This document shows positions 22,401 to 37,400 of a stretch of 64,000 bases of DNA, in pieces (positions within the stretch are counted from its first letter, which is position 1; every line of letters starts with the position of its first letter). This DNA is from Meandrina meandrites. Its lineage: Eukaryota; Cnidaria; Anthozoa; Scleractinia; Meandrinidae. Location of the stretch: positions 24,057,289 to 24,121,288 of the forward strand of contig OY855906.1 in assembly GCA_963693305.1 (NCBI GenBank), written 5' to 3'. Made by a program: the position numbers and the translations under genes. The notes below the pieces were generated by a model. The model was not told the origin of the DNA, did not search any database, and was given only the letters and a program-made list of their open reading frames with translations.

Positions 22401-25400
22401 TAGTACCACGAAAGTAATTCCATAATAGCGAGAGTCCGTACTAGCGGGAGTCATCTCCAGTCAAACCACTATAGCTTTCGACGGAGATCTTGATTTTGTC
22501 CGGAAGGCAAGAGGTGCCATTGCACTTATCCATTACCTTAATTCCTCCACTTTGTCCATCGTTGAGCTTAAGATGACAGCACGAGTTACCGGATTCCCCT
22601 TATCTACTTTATGTACAACAGTTGACAGTGGTTTGGGCCGTGGCACTGCAAACATACAATCATGTGACATATCATCAAAACACAGTTACAAAAAGGGTTG
22701 AAATGGCCTCTTACAATATTGTCATCCCCCTCCAGAAAAACAAAACAACAAACAACAGAATGAATGAATGAAAAGCTCATTGTCGGAGTTGTCTCATAGA
22801 GTCACCCAGATGGAAGCCTGATGAGTGGCAAAGAGAATCAAGACAAGCAAAGCCGTACCCCCAAAATATGAATGACCATAGTCAGCCATTTAACAAACCC
22901 ATTCTAAGATTAAAATGATATATTCAACGTAAAGAAACTGTTTTTCAAATATGTATTTTCAACAATGTATTTTAACCTGTTGAAGACCATTTAAAAATGG
23001 TTGCCACCTTCCTACTGTTGACATAATATGAAAGGTCTAATTGCTGCAGACTACATACCTTCAGTCAAGGTTATGGGTTGCCGGGTGAGAGGCTTGTCAG
23101 GTCCAAAGACAAGTTTGCGTTGTACTCTCGGTAAACATCTAATATAAGCATCAACCAAAGCGTTTCTGACCTTAGCTCTTTCATCTTGCTGACTCTAAAC
23201 ATTGAAATCAGTGTTATTCATCTTCAGGTGCAAAATAATCATGCAAATTAAACTCTAATGGAATAAATACACATTGAATACTGTATAAAAAATGAGCCCC
23301 CTCCCATAAAACAAATATACATGTCACAGTACTGGGGACGAAAATACTCTGTTTCCTGTGGTAGCACTAAAAGAGTGTAATGATACATGATGGCAATTTG
23401 ACTGAGTGGAGTGCAACTTGGTCTGAAACCATACCCATGATTTCAAACGAGTTTGATTTGAAATCACAAGTATGATTTCAGACCAAATAATGTACTCCAC
23501 TCAGTTCAATTGCCACTTTATTACCTCCATTTTAAAACTACACCCAAATACATGATTTTAGTCAATACCATTAGTTTATTGATCAAGTAAATAAATCAAA
23601 GGCCCTTTGGGCTGTCTCGTGTCTCTTTGAATATTTTTGTGTAATTTGTGATTTCAGTGTTAAAACGTTAAACCACAAGGTATAGCGTCGTTTTGGTGCT
23701 AAGTTTGTTTTCGTTCTATAATTTTATAAAATGACCGTTCTTTTATAATTCTTTTTGATGTATTGATGCCTTGTTTCTTTTGTTTTTGTAAAGTTCTCAG
23801 GCTCATAGTCTAGTTTCTACCAGGTAGTTTTGTTTCGTCTTAAACTCAACCTTACAGTTGCAATTCGCTAAGGGTGCAGAGGATTACAAAGAAGGGGCAT
23901 TCCAAATTAGGAAAAAATAGCTGCCCCCTTTCTTTGTCCGTGGTATATGCTAAAGTGTAAGATCAATGTAAGATATTGACTTTGATCAGTAGTAGAGAGT
24001 ATTCTGGTCTCGAATTGTCACTATTTGTTATCGTCGCTATTTAGGACTATTCGTCACTATTTGCAACTATTCGTTAGTATTTGGAACTATAGTATTTGTC
24101 ACTTTTCGTTACTATTCGCCACTATTCAACTACTGTTCGCTACTAGTTTTCATCATTCACGACTTACGACTCGTATCAGGTCGTGTATATTGGACATGGA
24201 TGACTTATCACATACTATTTGCGACTATTCAGGAGTATTCGTACTATTCGCGACTATGTGCTATTCGATTGTTCCAGACATCTATTTACAGTCCGGGATC
24301 GTTATCAGATTTGATAACCTCGACCAACCTCGACCAAAACAAGCCATTAGCCAATTGCTGGACAGCTATATACAGGCAAGAGTTTTTGAACTTAAATGAC
24401 CCCGTGATGGGAAGGAAACAAAAAGTATGGTGATCAAACTGATGATTCTTTGCTTTTTGTTTGAAGACGATAAAGTATAAAAGCAATGAAGTTCATTGCT
24501 ATGAAATTGATTGTTTTTCGATAAGAAGTTGACGGGAGTGACTGGCATCTCATAGTTTTCCACTCCTCTCTTTCTCTTGGTCCTCCCCTGGCTGGTGGTC
24601 CTCCTCTTCAGGAGTGGAGTCATATTCCGATTGTAGATCACACGAGACTGTTTTGCATTTTTAAAAGACTGCGCACTCTGTAGGAATCCGTTCGCCTGGT
24701 ACTGGTAACTCTTTTCGGTACATATGTAATGGCAAAGTTTCTGCTGCATGTTTTGTGTTGGTCTGTCTGATTCATTGTCAGCTGCCGCACAGTCTTTCGA
24801 TATTCCTGGGCCAAATCCCTCATAATACGTTAGTCACTCTTTGGCATCGTTTTCACAGGTAACTGTTTCATTTTGGCAATGGTCGGTTACGTTACATAAC
24901 AATGACAGAAGACCTATTTTGAACCATCTTGACAGGCAATTTACATGTATTCGTGCAGTGTTATTTGATGTTCACGACATTATATTGGTAGAAATCTCGA
25001 TTCACGGACAACAACTTTAGATGATCACGCGTCACAGTGAATATATAATTCACAAATCACGGCCGTATTCCATGAGTTTTCCCGATTCACGCTCTATTTT
25101 TCCGTCAATTCACGGATCAAGCGAAACCCCTTCCAGACCCTGGGTAAACTCACCGCGGGAATACGTTACCGGGGTGTTTGCTTTACCAAGGTCATTAAAG
25201 GGGCACTATCACGGCTGATCATACAAATTTCTATTTTCTAATTTCCTCAGTATATTTCCAAATGCCACCAAATACATGAATAAATTTGATAAATAGATCC
25301 CACAAAACAGGATAGAACAGTTATTTTGAGGAAGAAGTACAGGATTGCAAGGATGGAAGTGGATTGCGATTGATTTTTGGACAGGATGTCCAGAATTCAA

Positions 25401-28400
25401 AGCTGCCATTCTGGTGAAATTTTGAACATTTTGTTAGTCACTGTTTCCTCTTAGTTGATATTTCTTTGCATTTACCACTGTAAGCCTTTTTTTCTTCCTA
25501 TTGCAAGACAATTAAGTACAATTTATAGCAAGCTACAGCCCATTCTTATAAAATATGATATTTCAGCCGTGATAGTGCCCCTTTAATCTTTCATACTGTT
25601 TTCGGCGCGAAATGCGAAAATGGATAATTCGAGGGTGCTTGCTAGCATCATCTCGCTTTTATTATTTATACTGTTTCGACAGTCCTCTACTGCTTTGTTA
25701 TGTCAGTATTTCAGTCACCGAAGAATTAAAAGGCGAAGACTTCGTTTTTATAAATCTCCTTGTTGGATGTTTCTAGGCCTAGAGATTAAATCGAAATACA
25801 TAAAAGAAAATGCACTATAGATCTTCCTTGACTTTTTTTGTATTTAAACGCCAAATTTCCAAAAAAAGGAGCTTATACTTACAAATCAGCAAGCCATCCA
25901 GCCATGATTCTAAGAAAGACCACGCTTTTGCCGGCCTTGAACACGCAAAGTTGACCTCCGGAAATCTAAACCATATTTAATTTCAAATTTCTCTGTTTAT
26001 TTTATTTGCTTATCTTTGAGGTTTGCCTCGCAATCGGTCATTTTATCTTGGGGTACTTCTTTTTGATGTATCCATGGAAATACACCGCGATAAATTTACC
26101 TTGGGAAATGTTGGTCACACACGATTTGTCAGTTTTCCGAGGTAAAGAGCCCATTTACCACGGTAAAAGGACGATGTGTGACCGCAACTGTAGAAGTTTG
26201 ACACACTACACTTGACACTAAGCTATTCCGTACTTGAAAACCTGCACTGCTACACAGATCAAGTAATTTGTTGACTTTGTTCCAGTCAACTCTTGTTAAT
26301 TACATTTTATGCAGTCACGAAAAACCTTTCGGTAACGATTCTCGCATCGCGACCGCAATCCTCAGCGCAATAATCAGGAAAAGAAGAGCTACAATCGAAG
26401 CGATCACGCGTTCAGGATCCATGGCGGATTTCTTGTCGCGCGAGGGGAAAAAGAAACTGATTTGAGAAACGTCCTGACTGTCACGCGAAAGGAAAAAGAA
26501 ACATTTATAAGGAGTGTCTATATTTATTCTCGTGTTTCGTTTACTAATAACGCAGCTGACTGATTTTATCTTAGTGTGCTGATAAACATTTCTCGATTAT
26601 CAAAATCTTTTATTAGAGGGCTAGTTTCGTGGTCTGTATGTTTTTTTTTTTTACTTCTAAAATAGACAAAATAAAAGTTGACTAAGAATCTAACATTTCG
26701 CTATGATTGGAAGTAAAATCATAAAACGCATGGGTCTAGTTGGAAAGGAAGGTTTTTTTTTTAAATAAAAGTTAATAAAATAGTTAGGTGCCATGTTCAC
26801 GGCAAAGCCACTGCCCGGCTACTTTTCACATACGAACAGAAATCAAGTTATCGCCGCGTAGAACACAAAGCAAACTACTCCCCGGCAGTTAGAAAGGACT
26901 AATACAAAGTATAAACGAAAGACATAAATTATATTTGACGAGTTCTATTAGATTCGGTAGACAGAAATTTCTTTTAAGTAAACAACTGAAGGACTAACTG
27001 AGACCGTTTGACCGTTTGACCTTGTCGGATGCCACGCAACTTTAATACGCACTATCAAAACAATTTTAGGAAATTAAATGTCAATCAAATGAGTTTTCGA
27101 TGAGGTATCAGAACACGCAAGACTTGTACGACACGTACATTTCTTTCTGTAAAAAGAAAATTCACACAATCACAAACCACGCATTTTGTTCCTTTAGCGA
27201 TAACTTATTAAATCGACGGTTTGCAAGAGTAGCAAATCCAGATCAGCCAATGAATGGCGGTCAACATTGTCCATTTCCATCGACAAGCGCCATATTTTAT
27301 CGTCCAGCTACGACTAGCGAGAAGCACGCCATCGCCTCGGTCTTCAGTTCCAAGTGATGTCGAAGTACTTGCTACGGCAAACACAAAAACGAAAAAACCT
27401 CGCGTTAAGTCTGCTGACTGGACTGAGGAAGAAACGCACGAAGTTCTTGAAGCGTAGGCGCCAAAATTTAGTAAGCTGTGGGGAGTTTCACAAAGAGAAA
27501 AAATCAAACTCTGGAACGATATCTATTCTTTGTATAAAGAAAGGTGTCCAGAAAGCCAGAGAATGCTACAGCAGGTGAAGTAACGGCAGCAGAATCTAGA
27601 GTACGATTTCAAACAGTTAAAGCAGCGGTCTCGCTCGACTGGAGAAGCTGGAATTCAGAAAATTATAGAAGGCTTCCCCTATTTCGACATCTTTGTTGAG
27701 GTGCCGGTGGTGGGACATCGATCCATCTAGAACGGCAATCAAATGAGTCACTACCTTTACCTCAGAGCCGAGTGTTAACGAGGCTTCGCAAATCAAAAGT
27801 GTAAATGTTTCTCTCCATGAATCAGAACCGCCTGAGAAAAATAAAGGCGAGAAAGTACGACTCCAGACTGGCAGAGTTCTTTTATTGAAATGTTTGAAAA
27901 GAGTATGGAACAGGACAACGCAAGATTTGAACGAAAATGTTCCGTGACGCCCAGAGCAGGCAAATGGAACAAACAAACGCGCTGGCTTAAAAGACATTTT
28001 TAAAGATTTAGCATCAACATAATTGTCTTTATCTAATTGTTTATTTTCTGTTATTGGATCGTTGTTATCCGTGCCATAGGTCGCACTTTTCAAAACAAGT
28101 GTTGTGCAATACTCACGTAGCAACACTGCACAGTCTTCTTTAGGGTCTCGTTTTTCTGTTGAACCCTTTTCAACGCACTGTTGGACAGCTACGAATTTGC
28201 TCGTTCGCTGCAAGTTCATAAAAAAACGCCATCTCTTCTGCGTGCATTGCGTGTCGTTTATTTACAGATAACGTCAACGCTTTATATCATCGTGCGAGTG
28301 CACCGAATTAGCTCGCATTTGTTGCGCTTGATAGACCGATCAGAAGAACCGCACAAGACTGTGAACTAACTACAGCAATAAACGTTAAAGAAAAGAAATC

Positions 28401-31400
28401 AATTTTAAGAACAGTAAAGCGTGCCTGTATTTCACATAATAAGCCCTTTACAATAAATACTCCTAACCTACAGTTTGATAAACCAGCGGGCTGCGACCTC
28501 ATTGTTAAAGAAACATTATCTGTTCTTTGATATGAAATTCCGGCGGCCTCACAAAGCAAATGTTGACATGGCGGGAAAAATATTGACATGGCGGGAAAAT
28601 TCCGCGGCCTCACAAAGCAAACGCGCATGGAATGCACCTTGGAATGCACCTTCTCCCCCTCGCATATTCTCGTGTCGTCATGACAACGTCATGACGACAC
28701 GAGACAAAAAGATGTGACTTTGAGCAATTCGTGAATAAATCGCACTGCATTTTCCTGCAACTTGATTGGTTACTTTAAACAAGCCTTGAAATTTAATTGT
28801 TTGCTTTGTTTTAGTGGTCCTTTCTCATTAACTCAGTGGCTGGTTAAAAGATACCATTTAGAGCAAAAAATAGTTCGATTCATGAATAAATCGCACTGCT
28901 GAGAGCCAATCAGATTGCAAGGATCACCAAAGATTTCAAAATGGATGTAATAAATCAAACTATCAATGTCTCGCGATTGTAAGTATAGCAACCTATCAAT
29001 TGCAAGTTCAACTATCGATAATAATCGCGATAGTTTCGTTAATGCCCGATTCCCTCTATGGCACGCGCCTGCAGGGAATCATGGTAGATGTATTCATCAA
29101 ACCATGCACGAGACTTAGCAACGATGAATACAACTACCGTGAATCCCTGCAGGCGCGCGCCATAGAAGGAATCGGGCATTATTGACAGCTAATAGCTCTT
29201 ATAGCTCTTTTTCTCTACTGTCTGTTTTGTTCTTTGTTAATAAAAGGGGAAAAGATTGCATTCGGAAGAAGAATGAATAAAACAAGGATTTATCAAACCG
29301 CAACGCAGTCTAGCCTGCATCGCAGACAGTCTAATCTACCCAATGGCTCCCAAAAGCTTGTTCTGGCATCCCGCAGGTTCGTGGTTGAAGATCTATTTCA
29401 ATTGAGAATACAAAAGGGGTTGACAGACTTAACACGACTCCCGTAGTTTCAGGTCTTTTGGCGTGACAATTGCTGAATTGCTTTTCTCTGCTACTACACT
29501 GTAGTGCATGGATGTATATAGTGAATAAGGAGACAAGTTACAGTGCCCGTATGTTATAATAACCATAATACAAACCTTTTTATCCTTTTTAAGGAGCTCA
29601 TTTAACCTTATCCCCTCAACATAACGTCCTCTTTGAAGATAGTGCATCACAAGTAGTTCTTTGGAGTATGGGAGAGTTTCTTCTTGAAGAAAGTTCACCA
29701 AGAATTCCTGACAAAATGTACAAGATATGTAGTAAACAAACCGAATCACATGAAGAACAGTTGCATTATACATTTCAAGGACAAAGAGACGACAGCCATG
29801 TTAGGCATGATTGATCAGCCAGGTTCAGTTCATGCAGCGATGAAAGATAAAGAAAAGATAACAGCATATAAAAGACATTACGTCTGTGATCTACGTGAAC
29901 CAGGAAATATCAATGTCTTACATTTAGCAATCGTAGAATGAAAAAAGGCGCTTCAACAAGGCAAATAGGAAAAATTAGCCATTTGTTACCAAACTTCTAC
30001 TGCTCAGGCATTGACAGAAAGACCCTTTACATGCTCCATATTTAACTGAAGACGTTACAAAAAAGTAAACATAGCCAGTTCCAAGCATTAAATAGTGAAA
30101 ACATAGTGGCCAAATGGTGTTTGAGGACGTCTAAAATTGGACCCCAAAAGTTTGAAGCTGATGCCCAAGAACTCCTCTCCTTTCACTGGGGACTTCTTCT
30201 TTGAGTTTTTGAAAATCTCTGCATTCTGATATAACATTAAATAGGCACTCATGCATTCCCTTTGCTTTCTGGCGAATACAAATTGTAGACAAACCTCCTC
30301 AACAGAGTCCAAGGAAAGCTGCAACAGCTTGCTCATGTTTCGAGCTGTTAAAAAAAAAATAAACAAATCTCAATTGCAGTTCTAGTTGCTCGGCTGGCTG
30401 TTTACAAGCAGTTATTAAAGAAAACAGGTTAAGTGTATGTCAGTGTACAAGAAGTACGATGGAAAATGCCAAAGCTTACTGTCATATGCCAGCACCAAAA
30501 CACAGGCTTGAAAATAGCAAGTTATTTCCAGCGCTGGCTTGTGCCTCTCTTTCAAACAAGAGTAAAGGTGGCATTTTTATAATTCATGCAGAAATTGTCC
30601 CACATCTGATACAACGTTTTGAAACAGCAATTTTATTGTCTTTGACAGTACATGTAGCTCCAATCGGTTTGGTGTGGCATACATACCCTCAAATTACCAC
30701 AAACATAGCCAGACAACTGAGTGGTAACAAACTAGCTCTAAAACTTCAGTTTAATGCACTCACTTTGTTGACAGCTGCTGAAGAAATGATACAGTAGTTC
30801 CTTGGTTCTGGCCTGATTTTGATGATTTTTCTAGAGAAAAAAACAACAACAAAATGAATGAAATATTTACTTAATTGTTTTTGTAGAAATAACATTTCAG
30901 AGGGTAAAGTAAATGAGAGCATGCCTTTTACCTGAAAATTGAAGGCCTCTGTAACATTACTAAAAAGAAAAGGGATATAATAGATTAGAGATTGTAGTGT
31001 TTCCTGACTTCCTGTTATTAACCAATAGACGCACAAGTCACGTAGAAAACTGTAGAAAACTCAAGAAGTTTTAGGAAAACTGGATAAAAGACCACTGTGA
31101 AAGGCAATTTAACAAAGTTAAAAACAAAGAGCAACAGTGTTGGTTAAGTGGATTGTTGGTAGTTCTCAGTACCATCCCTGTAGTAGGTCTATTGGCCAGT
31201 GTGACCTATTCAATGTTTTCTGCTGCAGAATTCTTTCCTTCCTCCCTTGTTTCTTTCCACTGACATTTCAGTGTGAGAGGTTAGCTGTCCTCACAGCTAA
31301 GTCATTTGCCAAAATTGAAAGCCCTTAGATAATCCAGGAATTACATACATGAAATCATAGCAGTGATGTCTTACCCACAGGCCAGCAAAACAGTGATAAA

Positions 31401-34400
31401 CAGCTTGACATCGCTGAAGCCCTGCACAGTGGGGCACATGACCTTCATCAAGTACAATGCTTTCTGTGACTCACCTAAAAATATTCATATACAAGCTCAA
31501 GGGAGAGTAAAACAAATTATGTATATAAAACATGATGCAACAGAATACCATCTACATGTAAGGTAAAAGGTAAAGTCTGCTTACGAGCCAAGGGGCCCAT
31601 CAGGCTGGAGCTTATCCTGGTTTCCATAGCATGAAGCGACTAGGAGTATTTCTACTCCCCCCTGGATGGGATGCTAGTCCATCACAGGGTTACCCCCAGC
31701 AGTAAATTCGCCGGTACCCACTTATACACCTGGGTGGAGAGAGGCACTATGATAGTAAAGTGTCTTGCCCAAGAACACTACGCCGTGCCTCGGCCAGGAC
31801 TCGAACCCGGACCACCCGATCTGGAGTCCAGTGCACTAGCCATTAGGCTACCGCGCCTCCCACACCATCTACATGTACATGTAGGTTATGTAGTTGACTT
31901 CAGCCAACCTTCAAGTCTCACGCTTGTGTCAAACTGAATACCTTGACCGCAGGGTGACCGAGTTCAAAGAGCTATCAAGACAATTTTTTATCCTTTTTTG
32001 GCCCAATTTAAGTTGAACTCTATCAATGAAAATATTAAGAGCATTTTTGTCACTGGTTATATTCATGACAGGAGGCATGTAGAATCTCTCTTGCTTTTGC
32101 TAGATTTCTTCCTCAACTGGTGTACATCTATACTGAACATGCAAACAGACAGTCTGTTTGAAATTTAATATTAGTGTAACAACAAGGGGAAGTGAATACT
32201 AAGCAGTTATTGTTCTGAAAGTTTGTTATGCTTTATACTGAATAAAAATAATGACAACAGTTTTACCTTGGGCAAGCAAAGTCTTGATGATAAAACTTCT
32301 CTGCCAGGCGCCAAGTTCAGTTTTTACAACTGGATCCGTTAAATATGTCACTGCAGCCTATGATGTAACACAGTGAAGTAAAAGGAAGGATTCAACAGAC
32401 AGCACAATAGTTAATTAACATGGCTGAACACACTTTTTTCATGTGCTCTGCTGCAGCACAATGCACAAGCATGGCACCAATAAAGCAATGATTTATTTGT
32501 TCTATACCAGTTCTGCATGTGGCATTTTTCTTCTTAAAATGGCACATTCTGTTGTTGGTTTTAGTCTTTTGTTAGAATGATAGATCAGTCACGATGCAAA
32601 GAATCCAGCAATTTTGCAGGTTTTTAATCATTACTGTGCATGCGTAATGGGTGAAACAACTGAGATTGATGCTTTAGTGGCTTTCTCAGGAATGCGCATG
32701 GAGATATTTCAGTAAGTAAGTGAATTATTGCAAAATTAGTATCTGCAATTTAACAGAAAAAGTTTTGAAGGCATGTTTATATCCAGTCATGTTACCATGG
32801 CAATGACACACACTTCAACTAAGCTATCAAAATACCTTGCCAATTTTGGAGGCCAAAGGATTAATAGTTTAAGAAAACGGCATGAAAACCTGTGTTCAAC
32901 CACCTTAACAAAAGTTTCTGCAACCCCAAGATCTACCCATTTAAGTTCTTCCTCTATCTAGAAACCACTGCAAGGCTAGATGCAATAATATATCTGGATA
33001 ATATAAAATACATAGCTGTCACATTTATCTGATGTTTACAGAGATCAGCAAATTCAACAATATTATTAATTGAGAAAATAACATACACTTGAACATCAAC
33101 ATGGAAAAAGCATCAAAACAGATTTGATTTTATTATGCCCATAGACAAGACGAAATGCTATAATAATATAATTGCCATATTGGTGTGTTGCAATATCACA
33201 AAAAGGTGATAATATATTAATGTTTGAGTGGGGACTCAGCTCAACTCTACCTCAAAGTGCTGGTGGTCAAGCATCCAGAATCCTTGAACAAGTTTGATCA
33301 AATCCTCTGACATGTTGAATGCTTTAGCAAATTTTGTTGCTACCTAAGTGTACAAAAAAAACCAGATTTTAGTGCCCAGATCATGTTTGGACTGTTAAAG
33401 GCAAACAAAGTGGGTAACAGGATAAATTTTTTTTTCATCCGTTAAAAAGTATTGGTGGTGGCAATGTGGCAGCATCATTGTTACTATCCTCATCACAATT
33501 ATTGTTTGCTTTCATTCCTTGTTCATATACTTTCTTAAAGGTTTACCAATGACAAACTATTAAACTCTGAAAGACAAGACAAAAGAACCTCATTCCTTTG
33601 AAGTTCAGTATCCAGAAGGCACAAATCAAGCAACAAATAGAATGCCTGTGTCATTCAGTTAAGGATATAATATGGTAAGGCATTCTGGGGAGGAATCCGA
33701 GCATTGTGATTGGTTCTTTCTTGGTCAGGATTTTGCCATATGAACCGTTTCCATGCAAATGGTCAAAAGCCATGTGTTTTTAAACTGTACTGGGGAATAT
33801 TGGCCCTTGGTCATTTTTGTACGTACCTCGCTGCAAACACAAAAGAACACCCTCAGCCTCAAAGCTACTGAAAAAGATGTTGCTGTGTTCTCTGATGAAG
33901 GCTGAACTCTAGTAAAAAATTCAGAAAAGGAAACTGCTGACGCTCCCGTCCAATTAGACGTCCCAAGTCTCCTGGCAAGGGTCAAGGCAAGTCAAATTTT
34001 CCTCCAACAAGTCACATAACAGCACTTCAGCATGCTTGAGCTGTTGAAAATCTGGTCATCCATGTCGCAGTTTAAATACAGGAAGTATACTTGTCATTCC
34101 TGTGGAGGATCTGGTCACATTGCTGAGGCATGCAAGAGCAAATCTGAGAAGGTTCACAAGGTTGAAGAGCCAGAGCCACCACAGGGCACTTCTACATCTG
34201 GTTCAATGAATCTCTGTTCAGGGAAAAATGGCATCAAAATACCAGTTCAGCTCAATTATCCTCATGGAATTAGACACTGGAGCTGGAGACTCTAGCATTT
34301 CACAAGAGACATTCAACAAGCACTTCAAGGGAACTCCTCCCAAACCTTCCAGCACTCGTCTACACACCTACACTGGTCATCCAGTCCAGGTAACTGGTCA

Positions 34401-37400
34401 GTTTTGTGTGCACCTCAAGCACCAAGACCAGACTGCAACCTTGCCACTTCTAGTCATAGAAGGTTCTGGACTATCCCTTTTTGGGAGAGATTGGCCGACT
34501 CAAATGAAACTCAACTGGAAGAAAATATGCAGCATCAGTGTCTTTGACTCTGACCTGCCAGAAGCTGTGACGTCCAAATTCCCCCCTTCAATTCAGTCCC
34601 ACCCCAATGTATTTCAGCCTTGCCTGTAAACAATCAAGGGTATCACCTTTAAGCTGGAAAAGAAGCACCACGCTCAGCAAAAAATTTAAAAGGCACAACC
34701 AGTCCCCTATGCCCTTCAAGAAGCAGTGAAAGCAGAGTACAACTGCCTGGAATCCGAAGGCATTGTCAAAAGGGTAGTGTTCAGTGAATGGGCCATGCCA
34801 ATGGTTCACGTTCCAAAGGCAGATGGCACAACACAGTCATGTCTCGATTATGCTGTAACTGTCAACCCACAACTCAACGTTCCACAGTAACCAATTCCAC
34901 TACCTGAGGTGGCATGGGAGAAGCGATTCACCAAATTGGCTCTGAAGAGTGCATATCAGCAGCTGCCATTGGACCCAGATAGTCAGCAGTATGTCACCAT
35001 CAACACCCATCAGGGTTTATATCGCTACAAAGGATGCCCTTTGACATAGCTTCATCCCCTGCTATATTTCAATGCACCATGGACGTCATCCTCCATGGTC
35101 TTGAGGATGTAGCAAGTATTCAGGACAACATCCTCATCACAAGGAAGGACGATGGAGAACACATCATCAACTTGAACCTTGTTCTCAATCAACTGGAAGA
35201 CTATGGACTGAGACTGCAGCTTAACAAGTGTAAGTTCATGCAGATGTCAGTCACCTACATGGGCTGTATCATCTTTGCAGAAGAAATCTCACCAACTGAA
35301 GATGAGATGCCATCAAGCAGGCACCTTGCCCTGACAATACCACTCAACTGAGAGCCTTCCTTGGAATGGTTAACTATCGTGGCAAATTCATTCACTCACT
35401 GATTTCAATTCTCAAACCTCTCAACCAGCTGCTTCAAAGAATCAAGAATTCACATGGTCCCCCAGTGTGAAGCCTTCAATAAAGCAAACAATTTACTAAC
35501 ATCTTCAAATGTCTTGGTTCATAATGACCCCAACTTACCAGTGGTCCTGGAATAGGAAGCTAGCCAATATGGCATAGGTGCTGTCATACTCCACCGCTTC
35601 CAAATGGAAACAAGAAGCCAATCACCTATGCAACAAGATCATGTATGGAATTGTTCAGAAAAGAGTTACAGCCACATTGAGAATGAGGGTCTTGCTATCA
35701 TCTTCAGAGTAACCAAGTACCGGTAATAGACTATCTTTTCGGTCACAAGTTCAAACTTTAATTGACCACAAGCCCCTGCTGAAGATATTTGCACCAGACC
35801 CTGTCAAACCAGTGTTGCAGCAGCAAGGCTTTAGCGATGGTCACTTCTCCTATCATCACAACAGTACAAGATGGAGTTCTAGCCCTCTACTGAAGTAGCT
35901 AATGCTGATCATTCTATCAGGGCACCCACTTAGGTACAAGAAGGATGCAAGTGTTGAAGAGGAAATATTCCGGGTAACCAGCCAGCAGCTGAACAAGCAT
36001 CCGGTCTCTGCTTCAGAGACTGGGTGCTTGTTATTATTGCTAGAGCAACTGCAAGGAACCCAACCACCACTAGGGCATTATCTGACTCAGCATGGTTGGC
36101 CTAACAACTTCTGCAACAACCCTGGCCTCAAGTCATACTTCCATTGCAGACACAAGCTTTCCATCAAGCATGACTGCCTTCCTTACATCAACCCATCGTG
36201 GATGAACTGCACAGAGCACATCCTGGAATTGCACACAAAGGCAACAGCACACAGTCATGTGTGGTGGCCAAGAATAGACAGCATCTTCGAGGAGACTGCT
36301 TGAAGACACCAACATTGCATAAAAACCAGAAAAGTTCCCCCAGTCAAACCACTATCTCCAGGGTCATGGCTCACTGCCCCATGGCAGCACATACACATTG
36401 ATTTTGGTACTCATCAATCCAAACTTTATCTCACTATCTAATGGTGGATGCACACTCTAAATGGCCTGAAATAATTGGTCCTATGAAAACTACCACTGCA
36501 GAAAGCACAGTCAATGCCCTGCACAGCATCTTCGCGAGGTACGAGTTCCCAACTCAAGTTGTCATTTATCTTCATATTTGCGGTGGCCTAATCGGGTGGT
36601 CGGGGTCCAAGCCCTGGCCGGGGCACTGCGTTGAGGTCTTGGGCAAGACACTTTACTCTCATACTGCCTTTCTCCAACCAGGTGTATGAATGGGTTCCAG
36701 CTAATTTACTGCTGGAGGTAACCCTGCGATGGACTAGCATCCGATCTAGGGGGGAGTAGAAATACTCCTAGTCACTTCATGCAACGTAAACTGGGATAAA
36801 CTCTGGCCTGATGGGCCACTTAAGGCTCGTATGCAGACTTTACCTTTATCTTCATTTATCTTCAGCTAATAATCATCCTCAAAGACTCAGGGACAGTGAC
36901 TGCCCTAGGTCTCAGAGGATGGGTGATAATAAATCAATCTGAAAAAGTGACAGAAAATTGCACCTCATAAACACCAGGCCCCAATTTAATACCGGTTACA
37001 AATGACCAAGAGGGATGAGGCAAAACTAGACACATTTCTACACAAATGTCTACGGAGGATACTTAGAATATACTGGCCAATGAGGGTGACGAATGAAGAG
37101 GTTAGGAAGCGGGCTAGGACTTGTAGCATCAGTGAGCAGATAAGGAGGCGAAGGTGGTGTTGGATAGGGCATGTACTGCGCATGGACCACCATCAGAATC
37201 CGCACATTGCTTTAACCTGAGCACCAGAGGGTAAGAGGAGCAGAGGACGACCAAGAGAGACATGGAGGAGAACTGTGGAGGGAGAGAGACAGAAGATGGG
37301 TTTTGCCACCTGGACAGAAGCTGTCACTGCTGCAAGAAACAGAGTAGAATGGAGGAAACAAATGGCCCTATTCTACAAGAGGAGACCTAGAAATTAAGTC

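Noticed and set aside
27617..28219. 200-aa open frame on the minus strand
   Set aside because: It is antisense to the Harbinger Myb pseudogene, whose plus-strand reading has clear homology blocks; the minus reading has no motif.
29684..29941. 85-aa plus-strand ORF opposite ELYS exon 26
   Set aside because: It overlaps the exon on the other strand and shows no motif.
30764..30777. A 14-nt ELYS micro-exon (QLST)
   Set aside because: It has good splice sites but ends in phase 2, which does not fit exon 25; joining exon 24 directly to exon 25 is in frame.
30459..30797. 112-aa plus-strand ORF in an ELYS intron
   Set aside because: No domain, no upstream promoter-like or splice context; composition typical of random open frames.
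31780..31863. Functional tRNA-Trp (CCA anticodon)
   Set aside because: The tRNA-like head is fused to a SINE body bounded by target duplications.
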